From Ulvibacter litoralis (GTDB taxonomy: Bacteria; Bacteroidota; Bacteroidia; Flavobacteriales; Flavobacteriaceae), in assembly GCF_900102055.1 (NCBI RefSeq), contig NZ_FNBA01000001.1, forward strand, positions 434,001-498,000: DNA of 64,000 nucleotides. Direction: 5' to 3'. Below the pieces are notes generated by a model. The model was not told the origin of the DNA. It searched no databases and saw only the letters and a list, made by a program, of their open reading frames with translations. This document shows, in pieces, positions 1-9,127 of this stretch. Each line of letters begins with the position of its first letter. Positions within the stretch are counted from its first letter, which is position 1. Made by a program: the position numbers and the translations under genes.

Positions 1-1359
1 ACTTTAGTTACGAGTTGCACTAAGGATAATGATGATGAATATGTTGGATTACTTGCCGAAACTGGTGAAGAATTTTCTGGTGGGCAAACTACTATTTTTG
101 ACGTTTCACAAAACGCATTTGGGTTTCAAGCTCCAAACCTAACAAACCAAGAAGGGTTAGATTTTTTTGTAGGGAACTCATTATTCAATCAAAATTGGGT
201 TACGGCTCCTGCTTCTACTACAGCAAGAGACGGATTAGGCCCGCTATTCAATGCACGTGCTTGTGCAGGGTGTCATTTTAAAGATGGAAGAGGTCGAGCA
301 CCAGAATTTAACGGTGAATTTAGTCACGGTTTTTTATTGCGATTGGCAGTTGGCAATGATCCTTTTGGAGCGCCCATCCCAGACCCTAATTACGGTGGTC
401 AATTGCAAGATCAATCTATTATGGGCATTGATACCGAAGCTGGTTTTGAAATTGCTTACAATGAAGTAACAGGAGCCTACGCCGACGGAACTCCATACAG
501 TCTTAGAAAACCTACCTATACTATTATAAACCCAACACAAGGCGCCGTTACTGCAACACAAGTTTCGCCTAGAGTTGCCAACCACATGAGCGGAATGGGA
601 CTTTTAGAAGCGATTTCTGAAGCAACCTTACTTTCTTTTGCCGACGAAAATGACAGCAACAACGATGGAATTAGCGGAAAACCTAATTACGTTTGGGACA
701 TAGAATCGAACAGTCTTCAAATAGGGCGTTTTGGATGGAAAGCAAACCAACCAAGCGTATTACAACAGGTAGCAGGTGCTTTTGCAGGAGATTTAGGAAT
801 TACTTCTTCGCTATTTCCTGATGAGAATTGTCCACCAACCGTAAATTGTGAGGACATTCCTAATGGAGGAGCGCCAGAAATTGAGGACGATAATCTAAAT
901 AAAACAGTATTGTACTCTCAAACCCTAGCCGTTCCTGGAAGAAGAGATTGGGACACCCAAGATGTGTTAGAAGGAAAAGCCATTTTCAACCAATTAAACT
1001 GTGTGAGTTGTCACATTCCTAAAATGACGACGGGAACACACCCAACCGTTACCGCCTTATCCAATCAAACAATTTATCCCTATACCGATTTATTACTTCA
1101 CGATATGGGCGATGGTTTGGCAGATGGAGCTACAGATTTTCTTGCCAATGGTAATGAATGGCGTACGCCACCACTTTGGGGAATCGGTCTTATTGAAAAT
1201 GTAAACGGACACACCTTCCTTTTACACGATGGAAGAGCACGTAATGTAGAAGAAGCTATTCTGTGGCACGGTGGTGAAGCAGAAACTTCTAAAAATGAGT
1301 TCAAAAACTTAGCGGCTTCAGACCGTCAAAAATTAATTTTATTTCTTAATTCGTTATAA
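1..1359 (+). CDS. Di-heme oxidoreductase-like DUF1111 protein (5' end outside window)
   Basis: The reading frame is open from base 1, so the true start lies upstream. The first visible residues (LVTSCTKDND) look like the end of a lipoprotein signal with the lipid-anchored Cys. Two c-type haem motifs are visible, CAGCH near base 262-276 and CVSCH near base 1000-1014, with the family's C-terminal block (TPPLWGIGL, then HDGRA and ILWHGGEA). These match the DUF1111 'di-heme oxidoreductase' family, relatives of bacterial cytochrome c peroxidases and thiol oxidoreductases. The stop codon overlaps the next start by one base (TAATG), so it is translationally linked to the imelysin gene. Such genes commonly sit beside imelysins in Bacteroidota, suggesting a periplasmic metal-redox role, probably iron; the substrate is not known. 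Confidence 0.88.
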   Translation, partial: TLVTSCTKDNDDEYVGLLAETGEEFSGGQTTIFDVSQNAFGFQAPNLTNQEGLDFFVGNSLFNQNWVTAPASTTARDGLGPLFNARACAGCHFKDGRGRAPEFNGEFSHGFLLRLAVGNDPFGAPIPDPNYGGQLQDQSIMGIDTEAGFEIAYNEVTGAYADGTPYSLRKPTYTIINPTQGAVTATQVSPRVANHMSGMGLLEAISEATLLSFADENDSNNDGISGKPNYVWDIESNSLQIGRFGWKANQPSVLQQVAGAFAGDLGITSSLFPDENCPPTVNCEDIPNGGAPEIEDDNLNKTVLYSQTLAVPGRRDWDTQDVLEGKAIFNQLNCVSCHIPKMTTGTHPTVTALSNQTIYPYTDLLLHDMGDGLADGATDFLANGNEWRTPPLWGIGLIENVNGHTFLLHDGRARNVEEAILWHGGEAETSKNEFKNLAASDRQKLILFLNSL

Positions 1360-2465
1360 TGATAAAAAAGCATCTTGTTAGTATTCTTGCCGTTTGTACA
1401 CTCTTTGTTCTCTTCGGAATTACAAGTTGTGAAGATGAAGGTATTTCTGAAGATCAAGCACAATTACAATACAACAGAAGGGACCAATTAAACAATCTTG
1501 TTGTTAATAGAATCCTTCCGTTGCACGAATCATTTGCCACACAAACTACGACGCTCTTAGAAAAAGCAGAAGCATTTGCTCAAAATGAAACGGTTCAGAA
1601 TCTTACCACTTTTCAGAATGAATGGAAAAACACAGCTATTCTGTGGAAACAATGCGAACTCTATAACATGGGCGACATTGAAGATAGTTTTATTCACACA
1701 CGTATCGATACTTGGGCTACCAACGATGACAATATAGAAGGATTTATTGCAGGTTCAGAACCCATTGACATCGCTTTTATCAATTCAGTAGGGTCCTCTT
1801 CAAAAGGAATTGCAGCCTTAGAATATTTATTATTCAATGCCGATATAAGCACCACGCTAACCGATTTTCAAAATGATAGCAGACGTGTTGATTATGCCGT
1901 AGCACTTTCCGAAGACTTAAAAAATTTAGGAGCAGAAATAAATGGATTGTGGATTGGATACGGCCCTACTTTTATCGACGCCGTAGACAGCAATCTTGAA
2001 GGTGGACAAAATCAGACCAATAATGCGATGGTGACTTTGGTAGAAGAAGTTATTATTAGCAAACTAGGTCGTGCGCTAGGAGACACCAATGGCGGAACAC
2101 TAAATGAGGAAGAGTTTGAAGCGTTCCGAAGTGATATTTCGCTTCAAATGATTAAAGCCAATCTTGAAGAAGTACAAAAAACGTTTACTGGTAATTTCGT
2201 AGAAGGCACTCGTAATATTGGCTTTGACGATTATATTGCAAATTTAGAAGGCAACGATTTACGAGACAGAATAAATGCATCTTTCGATGTTGTAACCTCG
2301 CAACTAGACACGTTTAGCCAGAGTTTAAACGAAACATTACAATCGAATCCTGAAAAAATTACAGCCCTTCAAAATGCCTGCAATGACTTGCTCATTATTT
2401 TGCGCGTAGACATGGCAAGTTTTATTGGCTCTACCATAACCTTTAATGATAATGACGGTGACTAA
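1359..2465 (+). CDS. Imelysin family protein (peptidase M75-like lipoprotein)
   Basis: This 368-residue protein has a lipoprotein signal: a hydrophobic stretch at about residues 7-22 ending in ITSC, with Cys24 as the likely lipid anchor. The body is helical and carries imelysin hallmarks, WKNTAILWKQCELYNMG and later GIAALEYLLF, which correspond to the family's conserved helices; the classic GxHxxE signature is replaced in this subfamily by the GxxAxEYLLF block. Imelysins are periplasmic or outer-membrane proteins tied to iron uptake; most have no proven peptidase activity. It overlaps the preceding di-heme gene by one base and abuts the following HTTM gene with no gap, so the three form one operon. 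Confidence 0.88.
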   Translation: MIKKHLVSILAVCTLFVLFGITSCEDEGISEDQAQLQYNRRDQLNNLVVNRILPLHESFATQTTTLLEKAEAFAQNETVQNLTTFQNEWKNTAILWKQCELYNMGDIEDSFIHTRIDTWATNDDNIEGFIAGSEPIDIAFINSVGSSSKGIAALEYLLFNADISTTLTDFQNDSRRVDYAVALSEDLKNLGAEINGLWIGYGPTFIDAVDSNLEGGQNQTNNAMVTLVEEVIISKLGRALGDTNGGTLNEEEFEAFRSDISLQMIKANLEEVQKTFTGNFVEGTRNIGFDDYIANLEGNDLRDRINASFDVVTSQLDTFSQSLNETLQSNPEKITALQNACNDLLIILRVDMASFIGSTITFNDNDGD

Positions 2466-3782
2466 GTGTCTTTAAAAAAACAGCTATCCGCGACCACTTC
2501 TATTTTTCCTTTGGCTATCTACCGAATAGCCTTCGGGTTTCTACTGTGTTTTTCGTTGGTGCGTTTTATGGCAAACGGATGGGTTGAAGCCTGTTATTTA
2601 AGTCCCGAATTTCATTTTACTTATCAATATTTCGGTTGGATTCACCCGCCAGAAAGCGCAACACTTATGTACAGTATTGTAGTGCTTTCGGCACTTGCAG
2701 CCCTTTGCATTGGCTTAGGATTTCTCTATCGAATTGCTACGATTGTTTTCTTTGTATCGTTTACTTACCTAGAACTCATCGAGCAATCTTGGTATTTAAA
2801 CCACTACTATTTTGTTTCCATAATCGCCTTCCTTTTATGTTTCATTCCGGCACACAAAGACTACTCCATTGATGCGATTTGGATGAAAAAATTACGTTCT
2901 AAAAGTGTGGCTTCTTGGACGGTTTTTATTCTGAAAATTCAGATTAGTATTGTCTATCTTTTTGCAGGAATAGCCAAACTGAAACCCGATTGGCTGTTGG
3001 AAGCAATGCCATTAAAAATATGGTTAAAAGCAAAAACCGAATTCCCTATTGTTGGTCCGTTGTTTCAGTATGAAAGTACCGCTTATGTTTTTAGTTACTT
3101 CGGACTTCTATACGATCTTTCCATTCCTTTTTTACTGTGGAATAAAAAAACGCGACCGTATGCGTTTATCGCGGTAGTTGCTTTTCACGCCTCTACCTAT
3201 GCGTTATTTTCTATCGGAATGTTCCCTTGGATCATGATTGCAGGTTCTCTAATTTTTATTTCTTCGGAAGAGTGGCAAGCGTTGTTGAAACGGTTCGGAA
3301 TTTCGCTAACTCCTTCTGAAGCTTCCGCAGAAACGCAGCCGCTTTCTAAGTTTTCACTAGGCTTTTTTGGGCTTTTCTTTGCTATACAAATTGCAATTCC
3401 GTTACAACAATATTTCTATGCTGAAAACGTGCTTTGGACAGAGCGCAACTACCGTTTCAGCTGGAACGTGATGTTGATGGAAAAAACGGGCTATGCTGTT
3501 TTTACCGTCATCGATTCGTCTTCAGGAAAGAAATGGGTGGAATATCCTAAAAATCATTTAACCGACATTCAAGAAAAACAAATGAGTTTTCAGCCAGATA
3601 TGATTTGGCAATACGCGCGTTTCTTAGAAAAAAAATACAAGAATAATGGTCACGACACTATTGAAGTGTATGCTACGGTTTATGTTACGCTAAATGGGCG
3701 TCCTTCAAGAATATATCTTTCCGAAGAAATTAATTTGCTTTCCATTTCAAGAAATGAAGTGTATGATTATATTATAGATTAA
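2466..3782 (+). CDS. HTTM-domain (vitamin K-dependent gamma-carboxylase-like) membrane protein
   Basis: This 438-residue integral membrane protein starts with GTG immediately after the imelysin stop. It has many predicted transmembrane helices over roughly residues 15-310, then a soluble C-terminal part. The helical region, with YLNHYYFVSIIAFLLCFIPA and later IVYLFAGIAKLKPDW, is typical of the HTTM family, the horizontally transferred transmembrane domain related to eukaryotic gamma-glutamyl carboxylase. Bacterial members are uncharacterised, but recurrent pairing with imelysin and DUF1111 genes suggests a joint envelope function. The last 24 or so codons lie inside the first copy of a 355-bp tandem repeat, so the gene's own 3' end has been duplicated downstream. 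Confidence 0.87.
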   Translation: MSLKKQLSATTSIFPLAIYRIAFGFLLCFSLVRFMANGWVEACYLSPEFHFTYQYFGWIHPPESATLMYSIVVLSALAALCIGLGFLYRIATIVFFVSFTYLELIEQSWYLNHYYFVSIIAFLLCFIPAHKDYSIDAIWMKKLRSKSVASWTVFILKIQISIVYLFAGIAKLKPDWLLEAMPLKIWLKAKTEFPIVGPLFQYESTAYVFSYFGLLYDLSIPFLLWNKKTRPYAFIAVVAFHASTYALFSIGMFPWIMIAGSLIFISSEEWQALLKRFGISLTPSEASAETQPLSKFSLGFFGLFFAIQIAIPLQQYFYAENVLWTERNYRFSWNVMLMEKTGYAVFTVIDSSSGKKWVEYPKNHLTDIQEKQMSFQPDMIWQYARFLEKKYKNNGHDTIEVYATVYVTLNGRPSRIYLSEEINLLSISRNEVYDYIID

Positions 3783-4534
3783 TCTTGCCCTCTTTATTGT
3801 AATCGTTCATTTTTTCCATTGATGAAAAAACGAACCAAAAAAATCTAGGCTGATGAAACTTTGTCTAAATGAATCGCTTGACTCCTAAATTTTAAGAACT
3901 CGCTAGAAAAACAGCAATAACCACAATAATTTTCCCGCTCAAACAGATTAAAATTTCACGGTGTCTTCACTTCACATTTTACGACAAACTTTCGATAGGC
4001 CATAAAAAGGTGCTTTAGTATTTTAAAATGTAATGTATACGACCTTAAACAGTGGTCTTTTAAAAATATATCTTTCCGAAGAAATTAATTTGCTTTCCAT
4101 TTCAAGAAATGAAGTGTATGATTATGTTGTAGATTAATGCTGCCCTCTTTATTATAATCGTTCATTTTTTCCATTGATAAAAAAACGAACCAAAAAAATC
4201 TAGGCTGATGAAACTTTGTCTAAATGAATCGCTTGACTCCTAAATTTTAATACCTCGCTAGAAAAACAGTAATAACCACAATAATTTTCCCGCTCAAACA
4301 GATTAAAATTTCACGGTGTCTTCACTTCACATTTTACGACAAACTTTCAATAGGCCATAAAAAGGTGCTTTAGTATTTTAAAATGTAATGTATACGACCT
4401 TAAACAGTGGTCTTTTAAAAATATATCTTTCCGAAGAAATGAAGTGTATGATTATGTTGTAGATTAATGCTGCTCTAATTAGTGCAATTGTTCATTTTTT
4501 CCATTGATGAAAAAACGAACCAAAAAAATCTAGG
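3711..4534. repeat. 355-bp tandem repeat, 2.3 copies, including the 3' end of the HTTM gene
   Basis: Copy 1 is 3711-4065, copy 2 is 4066-4420 and a truncated copy 3 is 4421-4534. The period is exactly 355 bp both times, judged from the start of ATATATCTTTCCGAAG in each copy. Copies differ by scattered single bases, so the duplication is not brand new. Copy 3 lacks 25 bp between two AGAAAT direct repeats and stops at TCTAGG. Each unit starts with the HTTM C-terminal coding segment (ending YDYIID in the gene, YDYVVD in copy 2) followed by about 280 bp of non-coding DNA. No gene is visible in the rest of this 756-bp gap. There are no spacers, so it is not a CRISPR. Confidence 0.9.
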
Positions 4535-4538
4535 GAAA

Positions 4539-5444
4539 TTAAAGAATCTTACTAAGTACTACTTCTAGTTCAATCAATACAATACTAATAACCCCTGCCA
4601 AAATAATGAGCTTCAAAATATTGTGTAAAACCACATAATGTACCTTTTTAGCAGAACGCCAAAGTATAATGAGAAATACGATTAATGCTAGGATACTTCC
4701 GTAGAAAAAATAATACATATACCCTGTTTCAAACTTGGTCAATAACAAGGTAATTGGAATCAATGTAAGAAGACTTAAAATAGTGAGCATCCACTTAGAT
4801 ACCTTTTCACCATACACCACCGGAATTGTTCTGTAATTAAGCGCTAGATCTCCTTTTATGTTTTCTAAATCCTTCACAAGTTCACGCATCGAGATGATAA
4901 GGAATAAAAAGGTGGCATGTACAAAAATGACCAATGCAAAATTTCGGTAGTAAATAAAAATCGCGAAAAACGGAATGATTGCTAAAATAGCCGCTACAAT
5001 ATTCCCAATAAAAGGATACTTTTTAAGCTTGTGCGAATAAAACCAAAGCATAAAGATGTAAATCGAAAAAAACACAACGGCTCTAAAGGAAACGTAGCTT
5101 GCAAAAATGACGGACAAGAAATTAAGAACAAAATAGCTCGTTAATTTTGTGCGCTGACTTACAAGTTTATCGAGCATTGTTTTTCGGGGCCGATTGATTA
5201 AGTCCTTTTCGCTATCGTAAAAACTATTAATGATGTATCCTCCTGCTATAGCTGAAGCTGTAGCCAAAACTAACATCAATAAATTAGGGTCTAGCAATAC
5301 TTTTTTAACCGGAAGTTGAGGCGCTAAAATGTAGATGGATGTTAAATATTGCGCCACTACAATTACCAAAATATTGTAGCCTCGTACCACAGAAAACAAA
5401 CTGAAAAACTTTAATAAAAAGTGTTTTTGCTTTCGAGTGAACAT
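4539..5444 (-). CDS. UbiA family prenyltransferase (geranylgeranylglycerol-phosphate geranylgeranyltransferase-like)
   Basis: This 301-residue polytopic membrane protein has two Asp-rich motifs of the UbiA superfamily: NSFYDSEKDLINRP at about residues 68-81 and VKDLENIKGDLALNYRT in the second half. These bind the Mg-diphosphate of the prenyl donor. In Flavobacteriaceae this member sits with mevalonate kinase and diphosphomevalonate decarboxylase, as here, and is usually annotated as geranylgeranylglycerol-phosphate geranylgeranyltransferase. The acceptor cannot be read from sequence. The ORF ends 25 bp upstream of mevalonate kinase on the same strand, and its 3' end abuts the truncated third copy of the 355-bp repeat. 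Confidence 0.88.
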   Translation of the reverse strand: MFTRKQKHFLLKFFSLFSVVRGYNILVIVVAQYLTSIYILAPQLPVKKVLLDPNLLMLVLATASAIAGGYIINSFYDSEKDLINRPRKTMLDKLVSQRTKLTSYFVLNFLSVIFASYVSFRAVVFFSIYIFMLWFYSHKLKKYPFIGNIVAAILAIIPFFAIFIYYRNFALVIFVHATFLFLIISMRELVKDLENIKGDLALNYRTIPVVYGEKVSKWMLTILSLLTLIPITLLLTKFETGYMYYFFYGSILALIVFLIILWRSAKKVHYVVLHNILKLIILAGVISIVLIELEVVLSKIL

Positions 5445-5469
5445 GTGTTATGTGACTGAGAAATGGTGC

Positions 5470-6411
5470 TTAGAAATTGTAAACCACTTCGAGTTTATAA
5501 TCTTTTAAAGCGGCGCGGGCGTCGTCAATGTTTTCGGTAAACCCTAACATATAACCACCTCCACCAGAACCGCAAAGCTTAAGGTAATATGCATTTGTTT
5601 CGATTCCTTTTTTCCAAAGGGTATGAAACTCTTTTGGAATCATAGGTTTAAAGTTCTCCAAAACAACTTTTGAAAGTTGCTTGATATTGCTAAAAAGAAG
5701 CTTTACATCGCCTTGCAAAAAGTTATCTACGCAGGCATCGGTATGTTTTACAAACTGATCTTTCAGCATATTTCTGAAGCCTTCTTGCTTCATATTCTCC
5801 ATAAAAATTTGAACCATTGGAGCCGTTTCGCCGGTGATACCACTATCTAGTAAAAACACAGCCCCTTTTCCAACCTCTTCTGGTTGTGAAGGAATTCCTG
5901 CAGGTTCAATATTATCTTTTGAATTAATTAAAATAGGCAGACTTAAATAACTATTTAAAGGGTCTAAACCGGAAGAGGTTCCGTGGAAAAAAGATTCCAT
6001 TTCACCAAAAATAGCTTTCAGTTGAAGTAATTTTTCGCGTGTTAAGTTTTCTAAAACTGTAATTTTATCACATGCATATTTATCATAAATAGCAGCTACT
6101 AAAGCACCACTACTCCCAACGCCATAGCCTTGAGGAATACTAGAATCGAAATACAAACCGTTTGCAACATCACTTTTAAAATCTTCTAAATTAAATGTTA
6201 CTAGATTGGGTTTCTCCTCCTGTAATTTTTCTAAATAAACACTGAAGCGTCTTAAAGCATCGTTAGACTTATGCGTAGCCACTGTATGAAATTTGTCAAT
6301 TTTTAAAGCACCTTTATAAAAACTATACGGAATCGATAATCCTTTAGAATCTTTTATAATACCGTACTCGCCAAAAAGCAAAATCTTAGAATAAAACAGG
6401 GGTCCATGCAT
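5470..6411 (-). CDS. Mevalonate kinase (GHMP kinase)
   Basis: This 313-residue protein begins with KILLFGEYGII, the N-terminal GHMP kinase motif. The ATP-binding glycine-rich loop PQGYGVGSSGALVAAIY follows, and the C-terminal motif LCGSGGGGYMLGF completes the family pattern. It phosphorylates mevalonate with ATP in the cytoplasm, feeding isopentenyl diphosphate synthesis together with the neighbouring diphosphomevalonate decarboxylase. The start is well supported because family members begin close to the FGEYG motif. A 244-bp gap separates it from the upstream decarboxylase gene, so it may have its own promoter. Confidence 0.9.
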   Translation of the reverse strand: MHGPLFYSKILLFGEYGIIKDSKGLSIPYSFYKGALKIDKFHTVATHKSNDALRRFSVYLEKLQEEKPNLVTFNLEDFKSDVANGLYFDSSIPQGYGVGSSGALVAAIYDKYACDKITVLENLTREKLLQLKAIFGEMESFFHGTSSGLDPLNSYLSLPILINSKDNIEPAGIPSQPEEVGKGAVFLLDSGITGETAPMVQIFMENMKQEGFRNMLKDQFVKHTDACVDNFLQGDVKLLFSNIKQLSKVVLENFKPMIPKEFHTLWKKGIETNAYYLKLCGSGGGGYMLGFTENIDDARAALKDYKLEVVYNF

Positions 6412-6655
6412 AGGTTTGAGATAATAAACTTAAATATACCGCTTTTTTAAATATAAAAACGAAAATAATAGGACAAAGATACTGTTTCCGTAGGAATAAA
6501 TATCGTCTAACTGTTCTTTTTTTGGACGAAACAACAATTTAGTAGTCACATAGTTAGCAACTTACACCAAAAGCGATTTAATTGAGAAATGCTACAGCAT
6601 ACAATTTAGTTTCTGAAAATAAGACAGATCCTTCTGAAAACTCTATTTTGTAATC

Positions 6656-7738
6656 TTAAATCGAAATAGCTCCAAACCCAGCGACATCACTAATGAATTC
6701 ACCGTTTTTACAAAATGAAGAAAGTTCCTTTTCAATAAATAAAGCAACGGTTTCCTTTTCAGTTTCGGGATACAAAACGTGCACGTTAGCCCCCGCATCT
6801 AAAGTGAAACAAATATTGCTTTTGGTTTTGGCGCGATATTCCCAAATACGGTTAATGATTTCTAGAGTATTTGGTTTCATTAGAATAAAGTAAGGCATCG
6901 AAGTCATCATCATAGCGTGTAACGACAAGGCTTCACTTTCTACAATTTTTATAAATGCTGAAAGATCTCCGCTTTCTAGAATTGGAAGCAACTGAGACAA
7001 ATTGTTATTTGCTTGCTCAAAACGCTGTTCGGCAAAAGGATGGTTGTGCATTAGATCGTGTCCAACGGTACTGCTTACTTGCTTTTCGCCTTTATCGACC
7101 AGTAAAATTGTGTCTTGGTAGTTTTTAAAATTTGCATGAACTGTATATGGATACTTTACTCCAAATAAGTTACTGCTTCCTTCAATATCGGGATGTTTTC
7201 CCCAAACAATTAGATCGCCTTCAATACTTCTACATGCACTTCCAGACCCCAAACGTGCTAAAAATGATGCTTTTTGAGAGTAATACTCTTTCGTGTTTTC
7301 GGAAGCACTCATTTGTTGCTCCATAGAAACCAAACACAATGCCAAGGCGCTCATTCCGCTAGCTGAAGATGCAATTCCGCTGCTATGTGGAAAACTATTG
7401 GAAGTTTCTATTGTAAATTGATACGCCTTCAAAAAAGGAATATAGGCTTCAATACGCTCAAAAAACTTTTGAATTTTAGGCTCGAAACTTTCTTCTCGTT
7501 TCCCGTCCAGAAACACTTGAAATGTAAAACTTTCCGAAGTGCTTTTCTTTTTAAACCTCAGACTTGTTTTGGTATTACAATTACTTAATGTGAAGCTAAT
7601 AGAGGCATTTTTAGGCAATTGTTCGCCATATTTCCCCCAGTATTTTACCAGAGCAATGTTACTCGGCGATTGCCATGAAACTTGGCCGTTATCTAGGTTT
7701 TTAGAATAGCTTTTTGGAATAAACTGAGTGTCTGTCAT
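6656..7738 (-). CDS. mvaD: Diphosphomevalonate decarboxylase
   Basis: It converts diphosphomevalonate to isopentenyl diphosphate with ATP. The N-terminus WQSPSNIALVKYWGK is the conserved substrate-binding block, and SSGIASSASGMSALAL at mid-protein is the GHMP ATP-binding loop; the C-terminal LDAGANVHVLYP also matches. I chose the ATG at 7738 (MTDTQFIPKSYS) because homologous proteins begin there; an upstream in-frame ATG at 7762 would add eight residues. At 360 residues it has the normal family length. The mevalonate rather than the MEP route is standard for Flavobacteriaceae. Confidence 0.92.
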   Translation of the reverse strand: MTDTQFIPKSYSKNLDNGQVSWQSPSNIALVKYWGKYGEQLPKNASISFTLSNCNTKTSLRFKKKSTSESFTFQVFLDGKREESFEPKIQKFFERIEAYIPFLKAYQFTIETSNSFPHSSGIASSASGMSALALCLVSMEQQMSASENTKEYYSQKASFLARLGSGSACRSIEGDLIVWGKHPDIEGSSNLFGVKYPYTVHANFKNYQDTILLVDKGEKQVSSTVGHDLMHNHPFAEQRFEQANNNLSQLLPILESGDLSAFIKIVESEALSLHAMMMTSMPYFILMKPNTLEIINRIWEYRAKTKSNICFTLDAGANVHVLYPETEKETVALFIEKELSSFCKNGEFISDVAGFGAISI

Positions 7739-7813
7739 AAGGAATACGCGAATGAGAGACAAATATACCTATTTCACAGAGGATGCGAAATACGTTGGTT
7801 TATAATTTATGAT

Positions 7814-8185
7814 TTAGAGTTTGATAAAAACTAAATTAGTTATGTCGCTTAAAAGAAGCTCTCCGTTTTCATTAATTGAAAAACTGGTCCTTACCACTTC
7901 ATCTCCATAATCCATAATTAGCGTAGTGTCTTCTGTATTCCATTCAAAACCCAAGGCGGTTGATGTGGATTGCCCTGCTAAATCCCCTTCTCGAACTGCA
8001 CTGTATCCCATGTTTTCAGTATCAAAAACTAATTTGTACTCAAATTCGGTAGTAACATCACTTCGTTGCCATTCGCCAATTAAATTGTCTGACAAGGGCG
8101 TCTTGTCGTCCTCCGTTTTGCAAGACAAAACAGATAGTAGAACAAATAATAAGAAGATTACTTTATGAGGTTTTAAGGTTTTCAT
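7814..8185 (-). CDS. Small lipoprotein, lipocalin-like
   Basis: This 123-residue protein has a clear lipoprotein signal (LLFVLLSVLSC, Cys22). The mature part, with LIGEWQRSD near its start and a series of short beta strands ending LVFIKL, resembles the lipocalin-like DUF families common in Bacteroidota (a GxW motif at the barrel start). No ligand can be inferred. It is transcribed alone, between diphosphomevalonate decarboxylase and the TssD effector cassette. Confidence 0.7.
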   Translation of the reverse strand: MKTLKPHKVIFLLFVLLSVLSCKTEDDKTPLSDNLIGEWQRSDVTTEFEYKLVFDTENMGYSAVREGDLAGQSTSTALGFEWNTEDTTLIMDYGDEVVRTSFSINENGELLLSDITNLVFIKL

Positions 8186-8498
8186 AGAAAACTCTGTTTA
8201 AGTTGTTTGTGATCGTAAATTATCATTTTATGCTTTAAAAGTAATTCTTTTTTTATGATCTGCAATTAAGAAAAAAATACGTTCCAGCATTTTGTGGGTA
8301 TAGGTATTGTTTTTTAGTAAAGTTTTTAAAATGAAACTATTTTATAAAGACACATTATCATTACAATGTTATTCCTTGTTTTTAGACGAAGTGAAAACGT
8401 ATTCAACTGTATTCGTATCCAAATCTTTAATGAAACCAACAAGTTTATTTTTTCATTAAAAGCTAGAAATGAGAGTTAAAAAAATTATTCTTATGACA
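8186..8498. other. AT-rich intergenic stretch, nothing recognised
   Basis: This 313-bp gap between the lipoprotein gene and the broken immunity-like gene is very AT-rich with poly-T and poly-A runs. I see no ORF with a recognisable product, RNA gene, repeat or strong terminator. Confidence 0.5.
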
Positions 8499-9121
8499 TT
8501 ATTCTTCACCAAGCTGTGTTTCTGTTTTCTTTAAAATTTTAAGTGTATTGGCATCTACTTCATAATAGATATCTAAATTACCATTCCAAGGTCTAGACAT
8601 GATGGTAATATACCAGACATCATTTTCATAATCTAAAGAAAACGCTCTCTACCTTTTCCTGTAGCAATATCTATCCACTCTTCTTGTTCTAAAAACTTCA
8701 ACACTTCATGATAGTCATGTCCATCTAACTTTTTATCTTTATCTTTTTCTCTGTGTAATTTTCCTTTATCATCAAAAAATTGCCATATACCAATTTTCAT
8801 ACCTCCTAGTTCTTTTCCTGTATATTCTAAAGTATTCGTAGATTCAAAATACCCTTTTCTTATTTTATAAAAGCTTGGTTTTGGTGGTGTAATTATTTCT
8901 GTAGCTCCAGAGTTTTTCGTTAATCCAAATTGATGGATTTGTGTACTATCTTCTAAAATAATGAATCCACCTCGTGATGGATCTTTTTCCTTTCTAATTT
9001 TATATGCTTCTACATCAAATTTTTCTGTGGTCAAAATAGTATCTTTTTTTTGCCCATTACAACCAATTATTAGTACGCAGAAGATAAATAGTATTAATTT
9101 ATATATTGATAGTTTCGTCAA
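8499..9121 (-). pseudogene. Frameshifted lipoprotein gene, putative immunity protein
   Basis: The frame from 9121 (TTG start) codes for a 162-residue lipoprotein precursor (LIIGCNGQ, lipid Cys) that stops at 8633 after GKGRERFL. In the +1 frame the code continues without a break as AFSLDYENDVWYITIMSRPW and ends KKTETQLGEE at 8499. A one-base loss near 8642-8650 explains this. The rejoined product of about 207 residues has the same length and plan as the intact neighbour at 9370-9996, which also ends in a tryptophan-containing beta segment followed by a K-rich tail. A YwqK/MORN-like stretch (GGMKIGIWQFFDDKGKL) lies in the middle. Its place after the TssD-protease fusion suggests a decayed immunity gene. 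The first segment alone could still be translated. Confidence 0.72.
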
Positions 9122-9127
9122 TTATAC

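Noticed and set aside
3711-4534. Possible insertion sequence or CRISPR
   Set aside because: No transposase, no terminal inverted repeats and no spacers; it is a simple 355-bp tandem duplication.
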